DNA of 10,770 bases from Phycisphaerales bacterium UBA1845 (GCA_002338715.1 DDIR01000143.1:120276-131045), one strand, 5' to 3'. Positions 1-6,507 are shown, counted from the first letter of the stretch. The notes: generated by a model not told the origin, from the letters alone. Numbers and translations: made by a program.

Positions 1-340
1 CGCGATCGGTCGGTCCGATCGGGACGGGGCGTTGGCTGGAGGGGGCGGCGCGACCGCTGGCCGAGCTTTTTAGAGCGGTGGTCATCCGGTGGGCGGCGGA
101 CTTGACCAGGTCGAGGGCGGCGTTCTTGGCGACGCGTCGCGCGTATCGATACAGACCATCATCGTCCGGTAACACGCGCTCTTTGTTGCGTATCAGCACC
201 ACCAGGGCATCCTGGACAAGGTCTTCCCGATCGCTGGCCACGACGCCTGAAAACTCCCTCTCCAGAAAGCGGAGCAGTCGCGACCGCAATTGGAATAATT
301 CCTTCGAGGTGATTACAGTCCACCATGGTTTGCTTGACAT
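1..340 (-). CDS. ECF-type RNA polymerase sigma factor, N-terminal part (runs off left edge)
   Basis: About 113 codons of an alternative sigma factor are present; the C-terminal region 4 lies beyond the left edge. Read on the minus strand from ATG at 340 (protein begins MSSKPWWTV), residues 15-50 give a typical sigma region 2.1-2.2 with the helix SDREDLVQDALVVLI (36-50). Residues 63-85 (LYRYARRVAKNAALDLVKSAAHR) match region 2.3-2.4, which melts and binds the -10 element. After residue 90 the chain becomes Ser/Ala/Pro-rich, as expected for the linker between regions 2 and 4. An in-frame TGA sits one codon upstream of the ATG, so no longer start is possible; no clear Shine-Dalgarno is visible. 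The gene is divergent from a membrane Ser/Thr kinase, and ECF factors paired with such kinases are known in planctomycetes. That the kinase controls this factor is inference from position only. Confidence 0.85.
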   Translation of the reverse strand, partial: MSSKPWWTVITSKELFQLRSRLLRFLEREFSGVVASDREDLVQDALVVLIRNKERVLPDDDGLYRYARRVAKNAALDLVKSAAHRMTTALKSSASGRAAPSSQRPVPIGPTDR

Positions 341-350
341 TGGTCAACCG

Positions 351-378
351 TGATTCACACTGGATTCTGCGTGAATCA
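351..378. promoter_or_regulatory. 8-bp inverted repeat upstream of the sigma factor gene (possible operator)
   Basis: TGATTCAC (351-358) and GTGAATCA (371-378) form a perfect inverted repeat around a 12-bp spacer. It lies 11 bp upstream of the ECF sigma start codon, in the divergent control region shared with the kinase gene. It could be a protein-binding dyad or a hairpin in the sigma-factor leader. No known regulator motif was recognised. Confidence 0.4.
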
Positions 379-545
379 ACTGCCTTGTGCTGCACTAGTG
401 AAAATCATTGAAACTGCGTCCCCGCAACGCTTCCAAATGTTTTCGCGTGATGTCGTTCTTTGATCCGGTGCACATCCGAGGAGTGACTTGCCGCCAATGG
501 ACTGCCATACCGCTGCGCGATTGTTTAATCGAGGGACCACACTCC

Positions 546-589
546 AACTGCCGTGCAATGCTACCGGAACTGCCGTGCAATGCTTCCGG
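546..589. repeat. 22-bp perfectly abutting tandem duplication
   Basis: Two adjacent 22-bp units, 546-567 and 568-589, differ at one position only. Both read AACTGCCGTGCAATGCT, then A or T, then CCGG. They lie 35-78 bp upstream of the kinase start codon, so they fall in its promoter or 5' leader. They may be a recent slippage product or a paired binding site. Apart from this repeat and the dyad at 351-378, the 283-bp region 341-623 shows no convincing coding or RNA gene. Confidence 0.75.
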
Positions 590-623
590 CACCAAGATTG
601 CATAAGCCGTTGATACCTTAGTC

Positions 624-3059
624 ATGATCGATGCCAAGGTCCAGAGTTTTGTATCTGCACTGTTTGATCGTCGCGCACTTGACGACGACATTCTGCGCCT
701 TGCAAATGAGTTGTTTCAGGAACGCGATGCAATCGATCGCGTACGCCAGGCCTGGCCCGACTCCGACCTTCCAATCATCGCGAACTATTTGTGCTGCAAA
801 CGATTGGGGCACGGCAGTTCCGGCGTCGTGTTCAAAGCCCTGCGCGTCAACCAGCCCCCCGAATGGGTGGCCCTTAAGGTCTTGCGCCACGTCACCGACC
901 AGGACACGGTTCGATTCATCGAGCGCGAAGTTGAAATCCTCAAAGCGCTCGAATGTCCCAACGTTGCGCGTTATCTCGACTCGGGACATTATGCCGGTTC
1001 CCATTATTTGGCGATGGAATTGGTTGAAGGAATTCCGCTCGACGAATACGTTCAGGACCCGTCGCTTTCGATTGAGGACCGGCTTCGCGTGTTTGAACGC
1101 GTTTGCAGCGTCATCGCCGAGGTCCACGAACAAGGCGTCGTTCACCGAGATTTAACGCCAAGGCATCTGCTCATCGATTCAACCGGACAACCCAAGCTCG
1201 TCGACTTCGGGTTGTCCGCCGTTCAGACCGAGGAATGGGCGACCCACATCCGCAAGACGCAAACGCAGTTGGGACGGATCATGGGGACGGTGAAGTACAT
1301 GTCCCCCGAACAAACCTGGGGCGGCATGATGCCCATCGATCACGGGTGCGACATTTGGGCGCTCGGGGTCATGCTCTACGAAATCGCAACCGAGGGTGAT
1401 TATCCATACAGCCTTGAGGCGATCGAAGGCAAGACAGCCACCGATTCGCTCCTCCACCGCATCCAACACGAGGTCCCTCGCAAACCGCGGATCCCATACT
1501 CGCGTTACGCCAACGGTCTTGCGACTTTGATATCGCGTTGTCTCGCCGCCGAACCCCGACAGCGCATCAACTCGGCGCGTCAACTGACCAAAGACATCGC
1601 CAGCCTCTACAAAAGCGACTCGATCGAGACGCGTCCGCTTCCCATTCGCTACCGGTTGCAGCGCATCGCGGTCGGTCTCATGCTTCGATCGCGCACGGCT
1701 GTCTGGATGCTGATCATCGCGTTCGTCGTCGCAACGATTTACGCCGGCACGTTGAAGTATGGCGTCGACTTTGGAAACATCACCGATGCCCACAGCACCG
1801 GCGCCCAAGCGAACATGATCAAGAAACGAATGACCGACGGACCCATCGACTTTGCCATTGTCGGCATCGGAGACGACACGACGAACCCAATCATTGAATT
1901 CGCCCGCTCCAACGGAATTCAAAATGTAACACAAGACATAAAATCGTGGCGCCCGGTGCACGGGCACCTGATGTCTCGGTTGGCAAACGAAAAGCCCCGC
2001 GCCATCGTCTGGGACTTTTACTTCCAAACGGAGGAACCCGGCGACGCAGAATTCGTGAATGGAATCAGGCGGCTCGATGAAGCGGGTGTCCCCGTTGCCT
2101 TGGGATCATTCGAGTACGATGAGAGTGGCAAGCCCAAAATCGCGTCGACGATTTATGAACCGCTTCGTGAAGTGATTCATCACGGACTGATCTATTCGCG
2201 CAACATGGTGGACCGTCCGGGTGAATTTATCATTGCCCTGCAGCGCGGAGATCGCACGATTCCGTCGCTCGCGCTGGCGACGTTGGGCGGACTGTTCTAT
2301 CCACATCTTCAAAGTGATGTGTCCTGGGTACCTCGCACAGACACGTTGACCGTGCAACATCGCATCCGCGGAACGGAAGATTACATCCGAGACATTGATC
2401 AAATTCAGGTCATCACCCTTCCACCGGTGAACGACCGTCGTATGAAAACAGAAGTCGGAGACAGACCAGCGACGAAAGTCTTTGATCTCGTCCCGCTAAA
2501 ACGACAACAAGCGCGCACCATCCCCTACGAAAAACTGTTGGATGCTTCGGACGATCAGCTGCGCATGTGGGTCGGTGGAAAAGTTGTCGTGTTTATCGAT
2601 GTGCGTTCACCCGGTCGCTGGCCTTGGCAACAGCGCGACCTGCATTCGGTCCGTTATCCGACCGGTGTCGTCCACAATGTGCCCGGTGGATATCTGATGG
2701 CCAACGCCATCGAAGGGATCGTCAGCAGTCATTCGGTCAACCGCCGGTACTGGCTTCCATTTGAGGCGTACTCGATGATCGTCGGCATGGCCATCGTCGG
2801 ATGCCTGCTCGCCAATCTGATCTCGCGGCGCGGTATTTGTCGCACGCTGCGAAGCCAACTGGTTACCGTGGCGATGTTCGCTGGTTTCACCGCGATCTGC
2901 ACGGTCCTGATTTTCGATTCCAGCGCACGCGAGTTCACCGATTGGGCAATCGGCGGCGCGGCAGCCGGCTCGACAGTCATCCTGGCGCTTTGGGTCGAAT
3001 ACGTGAGAAACCAGTATCGCTTCCCACGCTCGCCGAACCCGTCAAGCGAGTCATGGTGA
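624..3059 (+). CDS. Membrane Ser/Thr protein kinase with C-terminal CHASE2 sensor domain
   Basis: 811 residues. After a helical N-terminal extension (1-55), a Hanks-type kinase domain spans about 57-325: glycine loop LGHGSSGVVF (61-70), ATP lysine K85 in VALK, alpha-C glutamate E102, HRD at 174-176, DFG at 194-196, SPE at 227-229, D243 and R314. The catalytic loop reads HRDLTPRH rather than HRDLKPxN, so the usual Lys and the metal-binding Asn are replaced by T178 and H181. One helix follows at about 358-374. The extracytoplasmic part (380-705) looks like CHASE2 (IVGIGDDTT, AIVWDFYFQTEE, GGKVVVFIDV), and three helices close the protein (about 715-733, 746-764, 774-791). Predicted role: sensing an extracytoplasmic cue and signalling through the cytoplasmic kinase; the ligand is unknown. 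ATG 624 is the first possible start because an in-frame TAA precedes it at 603-605. The divergent ECF sigma gene is a plausible partner. Confidence 0.9.
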   Translation: MIDAKVQSFVSALFDRRALDDDILRLANELFQERDAIDRVRQAWPDSDLPIIANYLCCKRLGHGSSGVVFKALRVNQPPEWVALKVLRHVTDQDTVRFIEREVEILKALECPNVARYLDSGHYAGSHYLAMELVEGIPLDEYVQDPSLSIEDRLRVFERVCSVIAEVHEQGVVHRDLTPRHLLIDSTGQPKLVDFGLSAVQTEEWATHIRKTQTQLGRIMGTVKYMSPEQTWGGMMPIDHGCDIWALGVMLYEIATEGDYPYSLEAIEGKTATDSLLHRIQHEVPRKPRIPYSRYANGLATLISRCLAAEPRQRINSARQLTKDIASLYKSDSIETRPLPIRYRLQRIAVGLMLRSRTAVWMLIIAFVVATIYAGTLKYGVDFGNITDAHSTGAQANMIKKRMTDGPIDFAIVGIGDDTTNPIIEFARSNGIQNVTQDIKSWRPVHGHLMSRLANEKPRAIVWDFYFQTEEPGDAEFVNGIRRLDEAGVPVALGSFEYDESGKPKIASTIYEPLREVIHHGLIYSRNMVDRPGEFIIALQRGDRTIPSLALATLGGLFYPHLQSDVSWVPRTDTLTVQHRIRGTEDYIRDIDQIQVITLPPVNDRRMKTEVGDRPATKVFDLVPLKRQQARTIPYEKLLDASDDQLRMWVGGKVVVFIDVRSPGRWPWQQRDLHSVRYPTGVVHNVPGGYLMANAIEGIVSSHSVNRRYWLPFEAYSMIVGMAIVGCLLANLISRRGICRTLRSQLVTVAMFAGFTAICTVLIFDSSAREFTDWAIGGAAAGSTVILALWVEYVRNQYRFPRSPNPSSESW

Positions 3060-3145
3060 CAAAAGCCAAGCCCGGCTGGGCGCCGCCCGATTCACCTGTC
3101 CGTCATGCAGCAATCAGGACTCGAAAATCGCGAGCCCCAATTCGG

Positions 3146-3265
3146 CTACGCGACCCAGGAAATTGCACCCAACAAGAAAGTCATCGCAGCAGCAGTCAGC
3201 ATCGCCGCACGGCCAAACCAGTCGACAACACGCTGTTCATTTTGACTAAGTGGATAATGAATCAT
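3146..3265 (-). CDS. Tiny membrane protein, 39 residues, unknown function
   Basis: Starts at ATG 3265 (MIHYPLSQNE) with the Shine-Dalgarno-like AAGGAAG about 7 bases upstream, and ends at TAG 3146-3148. Residues 1-19 are polar and include an acidic-aromatic VVDWFGR segment. Residues 20-38 form one hydrophobic helix (AAMLTAAAMTFLLGAISWV), so it should be a single-pass membrane peptide with very little beyond the helix. The next gene upstream on the same strand (3282-3419) ends 16 bases before this start, so the two are probably co-translated. The family is not recognised. Small size leaves a chance that it is spurious, but the ribosome site, helix and tandem arrangement support it. Confidence 0.55.
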   Translation of the reverse strand: MIHYPLSQNEQRVVDWFGRAAMLTAAAMTFLLGAISWVA

Positions 3266-3281
3266 TGCAGTGCTTCCTTTC

Positions 3282-3419
3282 TTAACCCTGTGAGCCGAGG
3301 ATTTCCCAACGGATTCCGCTTTCAACCCAAGCGACAAACAGGTTGTACAAATCTTCCAATGGACCGTTGAGGATGTAATCTGCGGCGATGTATCCACTGG
3401 CAACCATTTCTTCGAACAT
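3282..3419 (-). CDS. Small protein, 45 residues, unknown function
   Basis: Starts at ATG 3419 (MFEEMVASGYIAADYILNGP) and ends at TAA 3282-3284. A strong ribosome site, TTGGAGAAG, lies about 5 bases before the ATG. The protein is acidic and rich in aromatic residues, with a likely amphipathic helix near residues 20-40 (PLEDLYNLFVAWVESGIRWE). It has no signal peptide and no cysteine. It sits 16 bp upstream of a 39-residue membrane peptide on the same strand, and a candidate promoter lies at 3526-3555. I do not recognise a family. Possible roles include a small regulatory partner of the membrane peptide or a toxin-antidote style pair, both speculative. Confidence 0.55.
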   Translation of the reverse strand: MFEEMVASGYIAADYILNGPLEDLYNLFVAWVESGIRWEILGSQG

Positions 3420-3753
3420 AGAATCTTCTCCAATAAAAAAGGGGTTTCAAAACTCACTCGTTTCAGAAGGGTGAGACATCGCTTCGAGAGCGGTTCTGCC
3501 GAACTCGAAAGCAGGCGTGGGTTCGATTCTGGGCGTCGGCGTTGAACGATGTCAACTCGATTGTTGCATTCTTGAACAAACCAAATTCGAAACGCCAATC
3601 GATTCAACCCAGTTCCACAACACGTTGGCCGAATTTGTTAGAATGTGCAGACTTTGGTGTGGGGATTTTGTTCGGACGCATCGACGTGCGGCCGCGGATT
3701 ATCGGAGGACATTCATCGCGGAATTTCGCTTTGTCCGATAGCTTGGAAACAAC
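3420..3753. other. Divergent control region between the two tiny genes and the glycosyltransferase
   Basis: No convincing gene is seen in these 334 bp. On the minus strand they hold a candidate promoter (3526-3555) and a roughly 100-nt leader for the tiny genes. The leader has nested complementary segments: TTCGAG with CTCGAA, GTTC with GAAC, and CTCAC with GTGAG. On the plus strand, TAGAAT at 3639-3644 is a possible -10 box for the glycosyltransferase, without a clear -35. Short plus-strand reading frames here lack ribosome sites and protein-like composition. Confidence 0.45.
3526..3555 (-). promoter_or_regulatory. Candidate sigma-70-like promoter for the tiny-gene operon
   Basis: On the minus strand, TTGACA (3555-3550) matches the -35 consensus exactly. 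CAGAAT (3531-3526) matches four of six -10 positions, with an 18-bp spacer. It points toward the gene starting at 3419 and would give a leader of about 100 nt. Single promoter matches arise by chance, so this is tentative. Confidence 0.35.
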
Positions 3754-4464
3754 ATGATCAATGCGTCCATCATCATTCCAACGTTTCGAGAAGCGGATAA
3801 TCTCGAACATCTCGTCGAGCGCATCGTGCAGAGCATGTGCGGCTCGGGTGGCGCGTTTGAAGTGATCATCGTTGATGACAACAGCCAGGACGGAACGGAG
3901 CAAGTCGTTGATCGGCTTCGCGGAGTGGGCCATCCGGTTCGCCTGATCACGCGCCGCAACGAACGCGGACTGAGTTCTGCCGTCATCCGGGGACTGGATG
4001 AAGCAGGCGGTGAGTTTCTCGTTTGCATGGACGCGGACTTAAGTCACCCCCCCGAAGTAATCCCCGCCCTGCTCGATGCCCTGCGCCAACCGGATGTCGA
4101 TTTCGTGATCGGCAGCCGCTATGTCGATGGCGCCGGCACGGACGCGGACTGGGGGCTGTTTCGGCAACTCAATAGCCGCATAGCGACCTGGCTTGCACGC
4201 CCCTTTACGGGGGCTCGAGACCCAATGTCCGGTTTTTTCGCGATGCGCCGCGATCGATATTTGAAACACGATCCGCTAAGCCCATTGGGTTACAAGATCG
4301 GGTTGGAATTGATCGTTAAATGCAACTGCCGCAACGTGAAGGAAGTGCCGATACACTTCGCCCAACGACGTTGCGGCAGTAGCAAATTAACTTTGAAACA
4401 GCAGTGGTTGTATGTCTGCCACGTCGGACGGCTCGCAGGTTACAAGCTCACCCATAGACGATAG
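3754..4464 (+). CDS. Family 2 glycosyltransferase, dolichol-/polyprenol-phosphate mannosyltransferase-like
   Basis: 236 residues, the usual size for the catalytic domain alone. Family 2 signatures occur in order: the nucleotide-sugar fold start IIIPTFREADNL (6-17), VDDNSQDGT (40-48), RNERGLSSAV (68-77), the metal-binding DAD in MDADLSHPPE (92-101), GSRYV (120-124) and DPMSGFFAMRR (156-166). These match enzymes that transfer a sugar, typically mannose or glucose, from a nucleotide sugar to a lipid phosphate at the inner face of the cytoplasmic membrane. There is no C-terminal GtrA-like or multi-helix membrane extension, so it is a soluble or peripherally bound type. Donor and acceptor cannot be told from sequence. 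The start ATG has a weak GGAAA upstream. It is divergent from the tiny genes and convergent with the LolA-like gene, whose stop lies 26 bp away. Confidence 0.88.
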   Translation: MINASIIIPTFREADNLEHLVERIVQSMCGSGGAFEVIIVDDNSQDGTEQVVDRLRGVGHPVRLITRRNERGLSSAVIRGLDEAGGEFLVCMDADLSHPPEVIPALLDALRQPDVDFVIGSRYVDGAGTDADWGLFRQLNSRIATWLARPFTGARDPMSGFFAMRRDRYLKHDPLSPLGYKIGLELIVKCNCRNVKEVPIHFAQRRCGSSKLTLKQQWLYVCHVGRLAGYKLTHRR

Positions 4465-4490
4465 CAATCAAATTGCGAAGTTCGCGTCCG

Positions 4491-5210
4491 CTACGGCATT
4501 TGGGTTTCGCTCATGTCGACGACCGTGACACCTTCCGGCGCTTCAAAAACAAACCGGCTGGGCGGAATCGACTTGTTCAACTCAAGGTCCGTCACCACGG
4601 TGGTCATCATGACCTTGCCTTCCGGCGTATAACCAACGGTCTTGACCTGCATGCCACAATCCTTGCGGCAGTAGAAGACAATCTTGTCCATGCCGACGGC
4701 GGGTCCACCAGGCGCCATCTTCATTTCGACAACGTAGCAATCGGCATCGTCAATCTTTTCGTCCGGAAGGACCTTCAGTTCGACATCCTTGCCGTAGTGC
4801 GACCAGGGCATCTCTTCCGCTGAGATGGGCTTGGTCTTGGTCGCATTCTTGGTGCCTTCCGACTCGACCAGCGAATACGAGTATTCGCCGTCGCTGATGG
4901 TCATCATCTTCTGCTCATTTTTGGTCTCGTTACCACCCATCTTCTGTGACGACTTGGCGGTTCCTTCGGTGCGCATCTTGAAGGTCTCGCCATCGCGGAG
5001 GGCTTCGATTGTGGCTTCAGAAACACTCGACATTTCATATCCCTGGAACGTGACATGAATGTCCGACTTCATGTTGCCCTTCATCGATTTTGTTTTCTTG
5101 ATCGCGGCAACCAGATCCTTTTCAACCTCTTCGATGGTGGCGGCCAAACATGGCACTGCTACCAAGACGATCAGGGCGGTTGACGCCAGCGTTCGCTTAA
5201 TTCCCAACAT
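4491..5210 (-). CDS. Secreted LolA-like periplasmic protein
   Basis: 239 residues from ATG 5210 (MLGIKRTLAS), chosen because AAGAAAGGA lies 10-11 bases upstream and a signal peptide starts here; the frame stays open to a further ATG at 5252. The signal peptide has a basic start, a hydrophobic core TALIVLVAVPCLA and a likely cut near residue 23-24. C21 follows Pro and does not form a lipobox. The mature part is beta-rich with alternating hydrophobic residues. It ends in IPPSRFVFEAPEGVTVVDM (215-233), the kind of F-x-F-x-x-P-x-G-V ending found in LolA/LppX-fold proteins that cradle lipid or lipoprotein acyl chains. C158, C181 and C185 could form a disulfide. A role in envelope lipid handling is inferred from the fold only; no Lol partners are nearby. 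The gene is monocistronic as far as seen. Confidence 0.65.
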   Translation of the reverse strand: MLGIKRTLASTALIVLVAVPCLAATIEEVEKDLVAAIKKTKSMKGNMKSDIHVTFQGYEMSSVSEATIEALRDGETFKMRTEGTAKSSQKMGGNETKNEQKMMTISDGEYSYSLVESEGTKNATKTKPISAEEMPWSHYGKDVELKVLPDEKIDDADCYVVEMKMAPGGPAVGMDKIVFYCRKDCGMQVKTVGYTPEGKVMMTTVVTDLELNKSIPPSRFVFEAPEGVTVVDMSETQMP

Positions 5211-5343
5211 GTACAATTCATCCTTTCTTAGGTGCGTTTTGTTTGTTGTCATTCAAGAGTTAAATGGTCGCCGGCCAACGAACCAATCGCTTGGATTGAA
5301 CAGGTTCTCGCCCGCGGTCAATCCTTCAATCGGCGACGATACA

Positions 5344-5415
5344 TACTTCAAGCCCTGCACGTACTTCGAGCCCAGCAAATACTTCAATCAATGCACTTAC
5401 TTCAGTCAATGCATT
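5344..5415. repeat. Four degenerate 18-bp tandem repeats
   Basis: Four contiguous 18-bp units start at 5344, 5362, 5380 and 5398. All begin TACTTC and continue AAGCCCTGCACG, GAGCCCAGCAAA, AATCAATGCACT and AGTCAATGCATT. Units 1-2 share a GCCC core and units 3-4 share TCAATGCA. The period is a multiple of three; on the plus strand it would encode a six-residue TYFxPC-like repeat. The frame containing it has no credible start or ribosome site. It may be a binding-site array or a remnant of a repetitive coding sequence. Confidence 0.7.
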
Positions 5416-5480
5416 CGCCAAACATGACCAATGGCATGTTACTTCAGATTTGCCTGACCGGGTAATGGGTGAAGCCGAGG

Positions 5481-5533
5481 CGTAACTTTTTTACCTCAGA
5501 CGTGTAACAAGTTCAGGTTACAATTCCGTTACG
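5481..5533. promoter_or_regulatory. Nested GTAAC/GTTAC inverted half-sites
   Basis: TGTAAC (5503-5508) and GTTACA (5517-5522) form a 6-bp inverted repeat with an 8-bp gap. An outer pair, CGTAAC (5481-5486) and GTTACG (5528-5533), encloses it. Such nested half-sites could be an operator for the LolA-like or redoxin gene, but no regulator family is implied by the sequence. Confidence 0.3.
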
Positions 5534-5706
5534 GCGCGACACCTTACCCCCACAATTCGCCCCTGTCCATGCCGCAGAACCTCGCCCAATTCATTCATAC
5601 TGCGAATAATGTTTTCACAAGGCCGATTTTGAAGTCCCAACGCCACCGGCTCATTTAAACTGCCGATTGCCTTCAAACCGAAGCACGACTAGCGTGTCTG
5701 GATGAA

Positions 5707-5770
5707 TGACACAGTGTTCGCTGTGTCAATGGCTAGATCTCGTTTGTGTGTGCGGGATTCGTCCCCCCGC
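5707..5770 (+). promoter_or_regulatory. Two hairpins in the redoxin 5' leader
   Basis: TGACACAG (5707-5714) and CTGTGTCA (5721-5728) make a perfect 8-bp stem with a 6-nt loop. A second hairpin, 5752-5770, has GGGA/TCCC closing a TTCG tetraloop, extended by outer GC pairs across a C bulge. Both lie within 100 bases of the redoxin start and leave its ribosome site (GGAGAA, 5793-5798) free. Confidence 0.4.
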
Positions 5771-5804
5771 GAAGCTTTCTAGTTGTACCTATGGAGAAAC
5801 AAAA

Positions 5805-6458
5805 ATGAAAAAAGCAATGACCCTCTGCCTCTCGATTTTCGCCGTCGCCGCATTTGCAACATTCGCACGTGCCGAGGACAAGCACGATGACCATGATCAC
5901 GGACATGGCCACGCGCACGCCGAACTCGGTCACGCTGCTCCCGATTTCACGTTGAAAGACACGGAAGGCAAGGAGCACAAACTCTCTGACCTCAAAGGCA
6001 AGGTCGTCGTATTGGAATGGACCTGCTGCAAGTGCCCGTTTGTCGTCCGGCACCAGAAGCAGGAAAAAACCATGCAGCACACCTTTGAAAGTTTCAAAGA
6101 CAAAGACGTGGTCTGGCTGGCAATCGACAGCACCAATCCCGAACATGCCGGCGGATACACCGAAGACATGATCAAAGAGTGGAAGGATGACGACGACGTG
6201 AAGTTACCTTATGCAGTCCTTCGCGACGCGGATGGCCAGGTCGGCCACATCTATGGCGCCAAGACCACACCGCACATGTTCGTGATCGACAAGGAAGGCA
6301 AACTCGTCTACTCCGGCGCGATCGACGACAACCCCCACGGTGACAAGAAGGAAGCGACCAACTATGTCGTCAAAGCCGTCGAGGCGTCACTGGCAGGGAC
6401 CGAAGTCGAAGTCGCGTCAACCAAGCCGTACGGTTGTGGCGTGAAGTACGCCAGCTAA
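5805..6458 (+). CDS. Secreted thioredoxin-fold redoxin (AhpC/TSA-like) with His-rich N-terminus
   Basis: 217 residues from ATG 5805, chosen over the in-frame ATG at 5706 because GGAGAA lies 6 bases upstream and a signal peptide starts here (MKKAMTLCLSIFAVAAFATF, cut near ARA-ED at 23). A His/Asp-rich stretch follows (27-43, eight His), which could bind Zn, Cu or Ni. The redoxin domain begins at APDFTLKDTEGKEHKLSDLKGK (45-66). The active-site region is EWTCCKCPFVVRH (71-83), with C74, C75 and C77; C74 to C77 is a CxxC motif. TTPHMFVIDKEGKLVYSGAIDD (154-175) carries the cis-Pro and the following strand. The end STKPYGCGVKYA (205-216) holds C211 and resembles the PYGCSVKY tail of this redoxin family. 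Likely role: extracytoplasmic thiol-disulfide or peroxide chemistry; the substrate is unknown. A strong terminator lies downstream (6574-6616). Confidence 0.88.
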   Translation: MKKAMTLCLSIFAVAAFATFARAEDKHDDHDHGHGHAHAELGHAAPDFTLKDTEGKEHKLSDLKGKVVVLEWTCCKCPFVVRHQKQEKTMQHTFESFKDKDVVWLAIDSTNPEHAGGYTEDMIKEWKDDDDVKLPYAVLRDADGQVGHIYGAKTTPHMFVIDKEGKLVYSGAIDDNPHGDKKEATNYVVKAVEASLAGTEVEVASTKPYGCGVKYAS

Positions 6459-6507
6459 CCTGATTTTCAAGACCTGTCGTTTGTCGTAACCATGCGACCG
6501 GGGATCT

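Larger units (their letters stand above)
5211..5804. other. Long non-coding stretch between the LolA-like and redoxin genes
   Basis: 594 bp between two divergent genes, with no convincing coding region. It holds the ribosome site of the LolA-like gene (5221-5229), four 18-bp tandem repeats (5344-5415), nested GTAAC/GTTAC half-sites (5481-5533) and two hairpins in the redoxin leader (5707-5728 and 5752-5770). Promoters for both genes must lie here, but none matches consensus well. Confidence 0.6.

Noticed and set aside
3..21. CGATCGG inverted repeat near the left edge
   Set aside because: It lies inside the sigma factor coding region and is easily explained by codon use in a GC-rich linker.
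1179..2027. 282-codon minus-strand frame inside the kinase gene
   Set aside because: It is an antisense shadow of a clear kinase/CHASE2 coding region and has no domain pattern.
3060..3090. Terminator between the kinase and the tiny genes
   Set aside because: Only a 4-bp GCCC/GGGC stem is seen, with an imperfect T-tract on the minus strand; too weak to call.
3511..3540. tRNA-like GGTTCGATTC T-loop motif
   Set aside because: Flanking bases do not form a T-stem or acceptor stem and no anticodon arm fits, so there is no tRNA or tmRNA here.
3517..3757. Two short plus-strand reading frames ahead of the glycosyltransferase
   Set aside because: They have no ribosome site and no protein-like pattern, and they overlap the probable promoter regions.
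5344..5415. CRISPR array
   Set aside because: The 18-bp units abut with no unique spacers and there are no cas genes.
5059..5427. Plus-strand 122-codon frame covering the 18-bp repeats
   Set aside because: Most of it is antisense to the LolA-like gene start and leader, with no ribosome site; the repeat alone does not prove coding.
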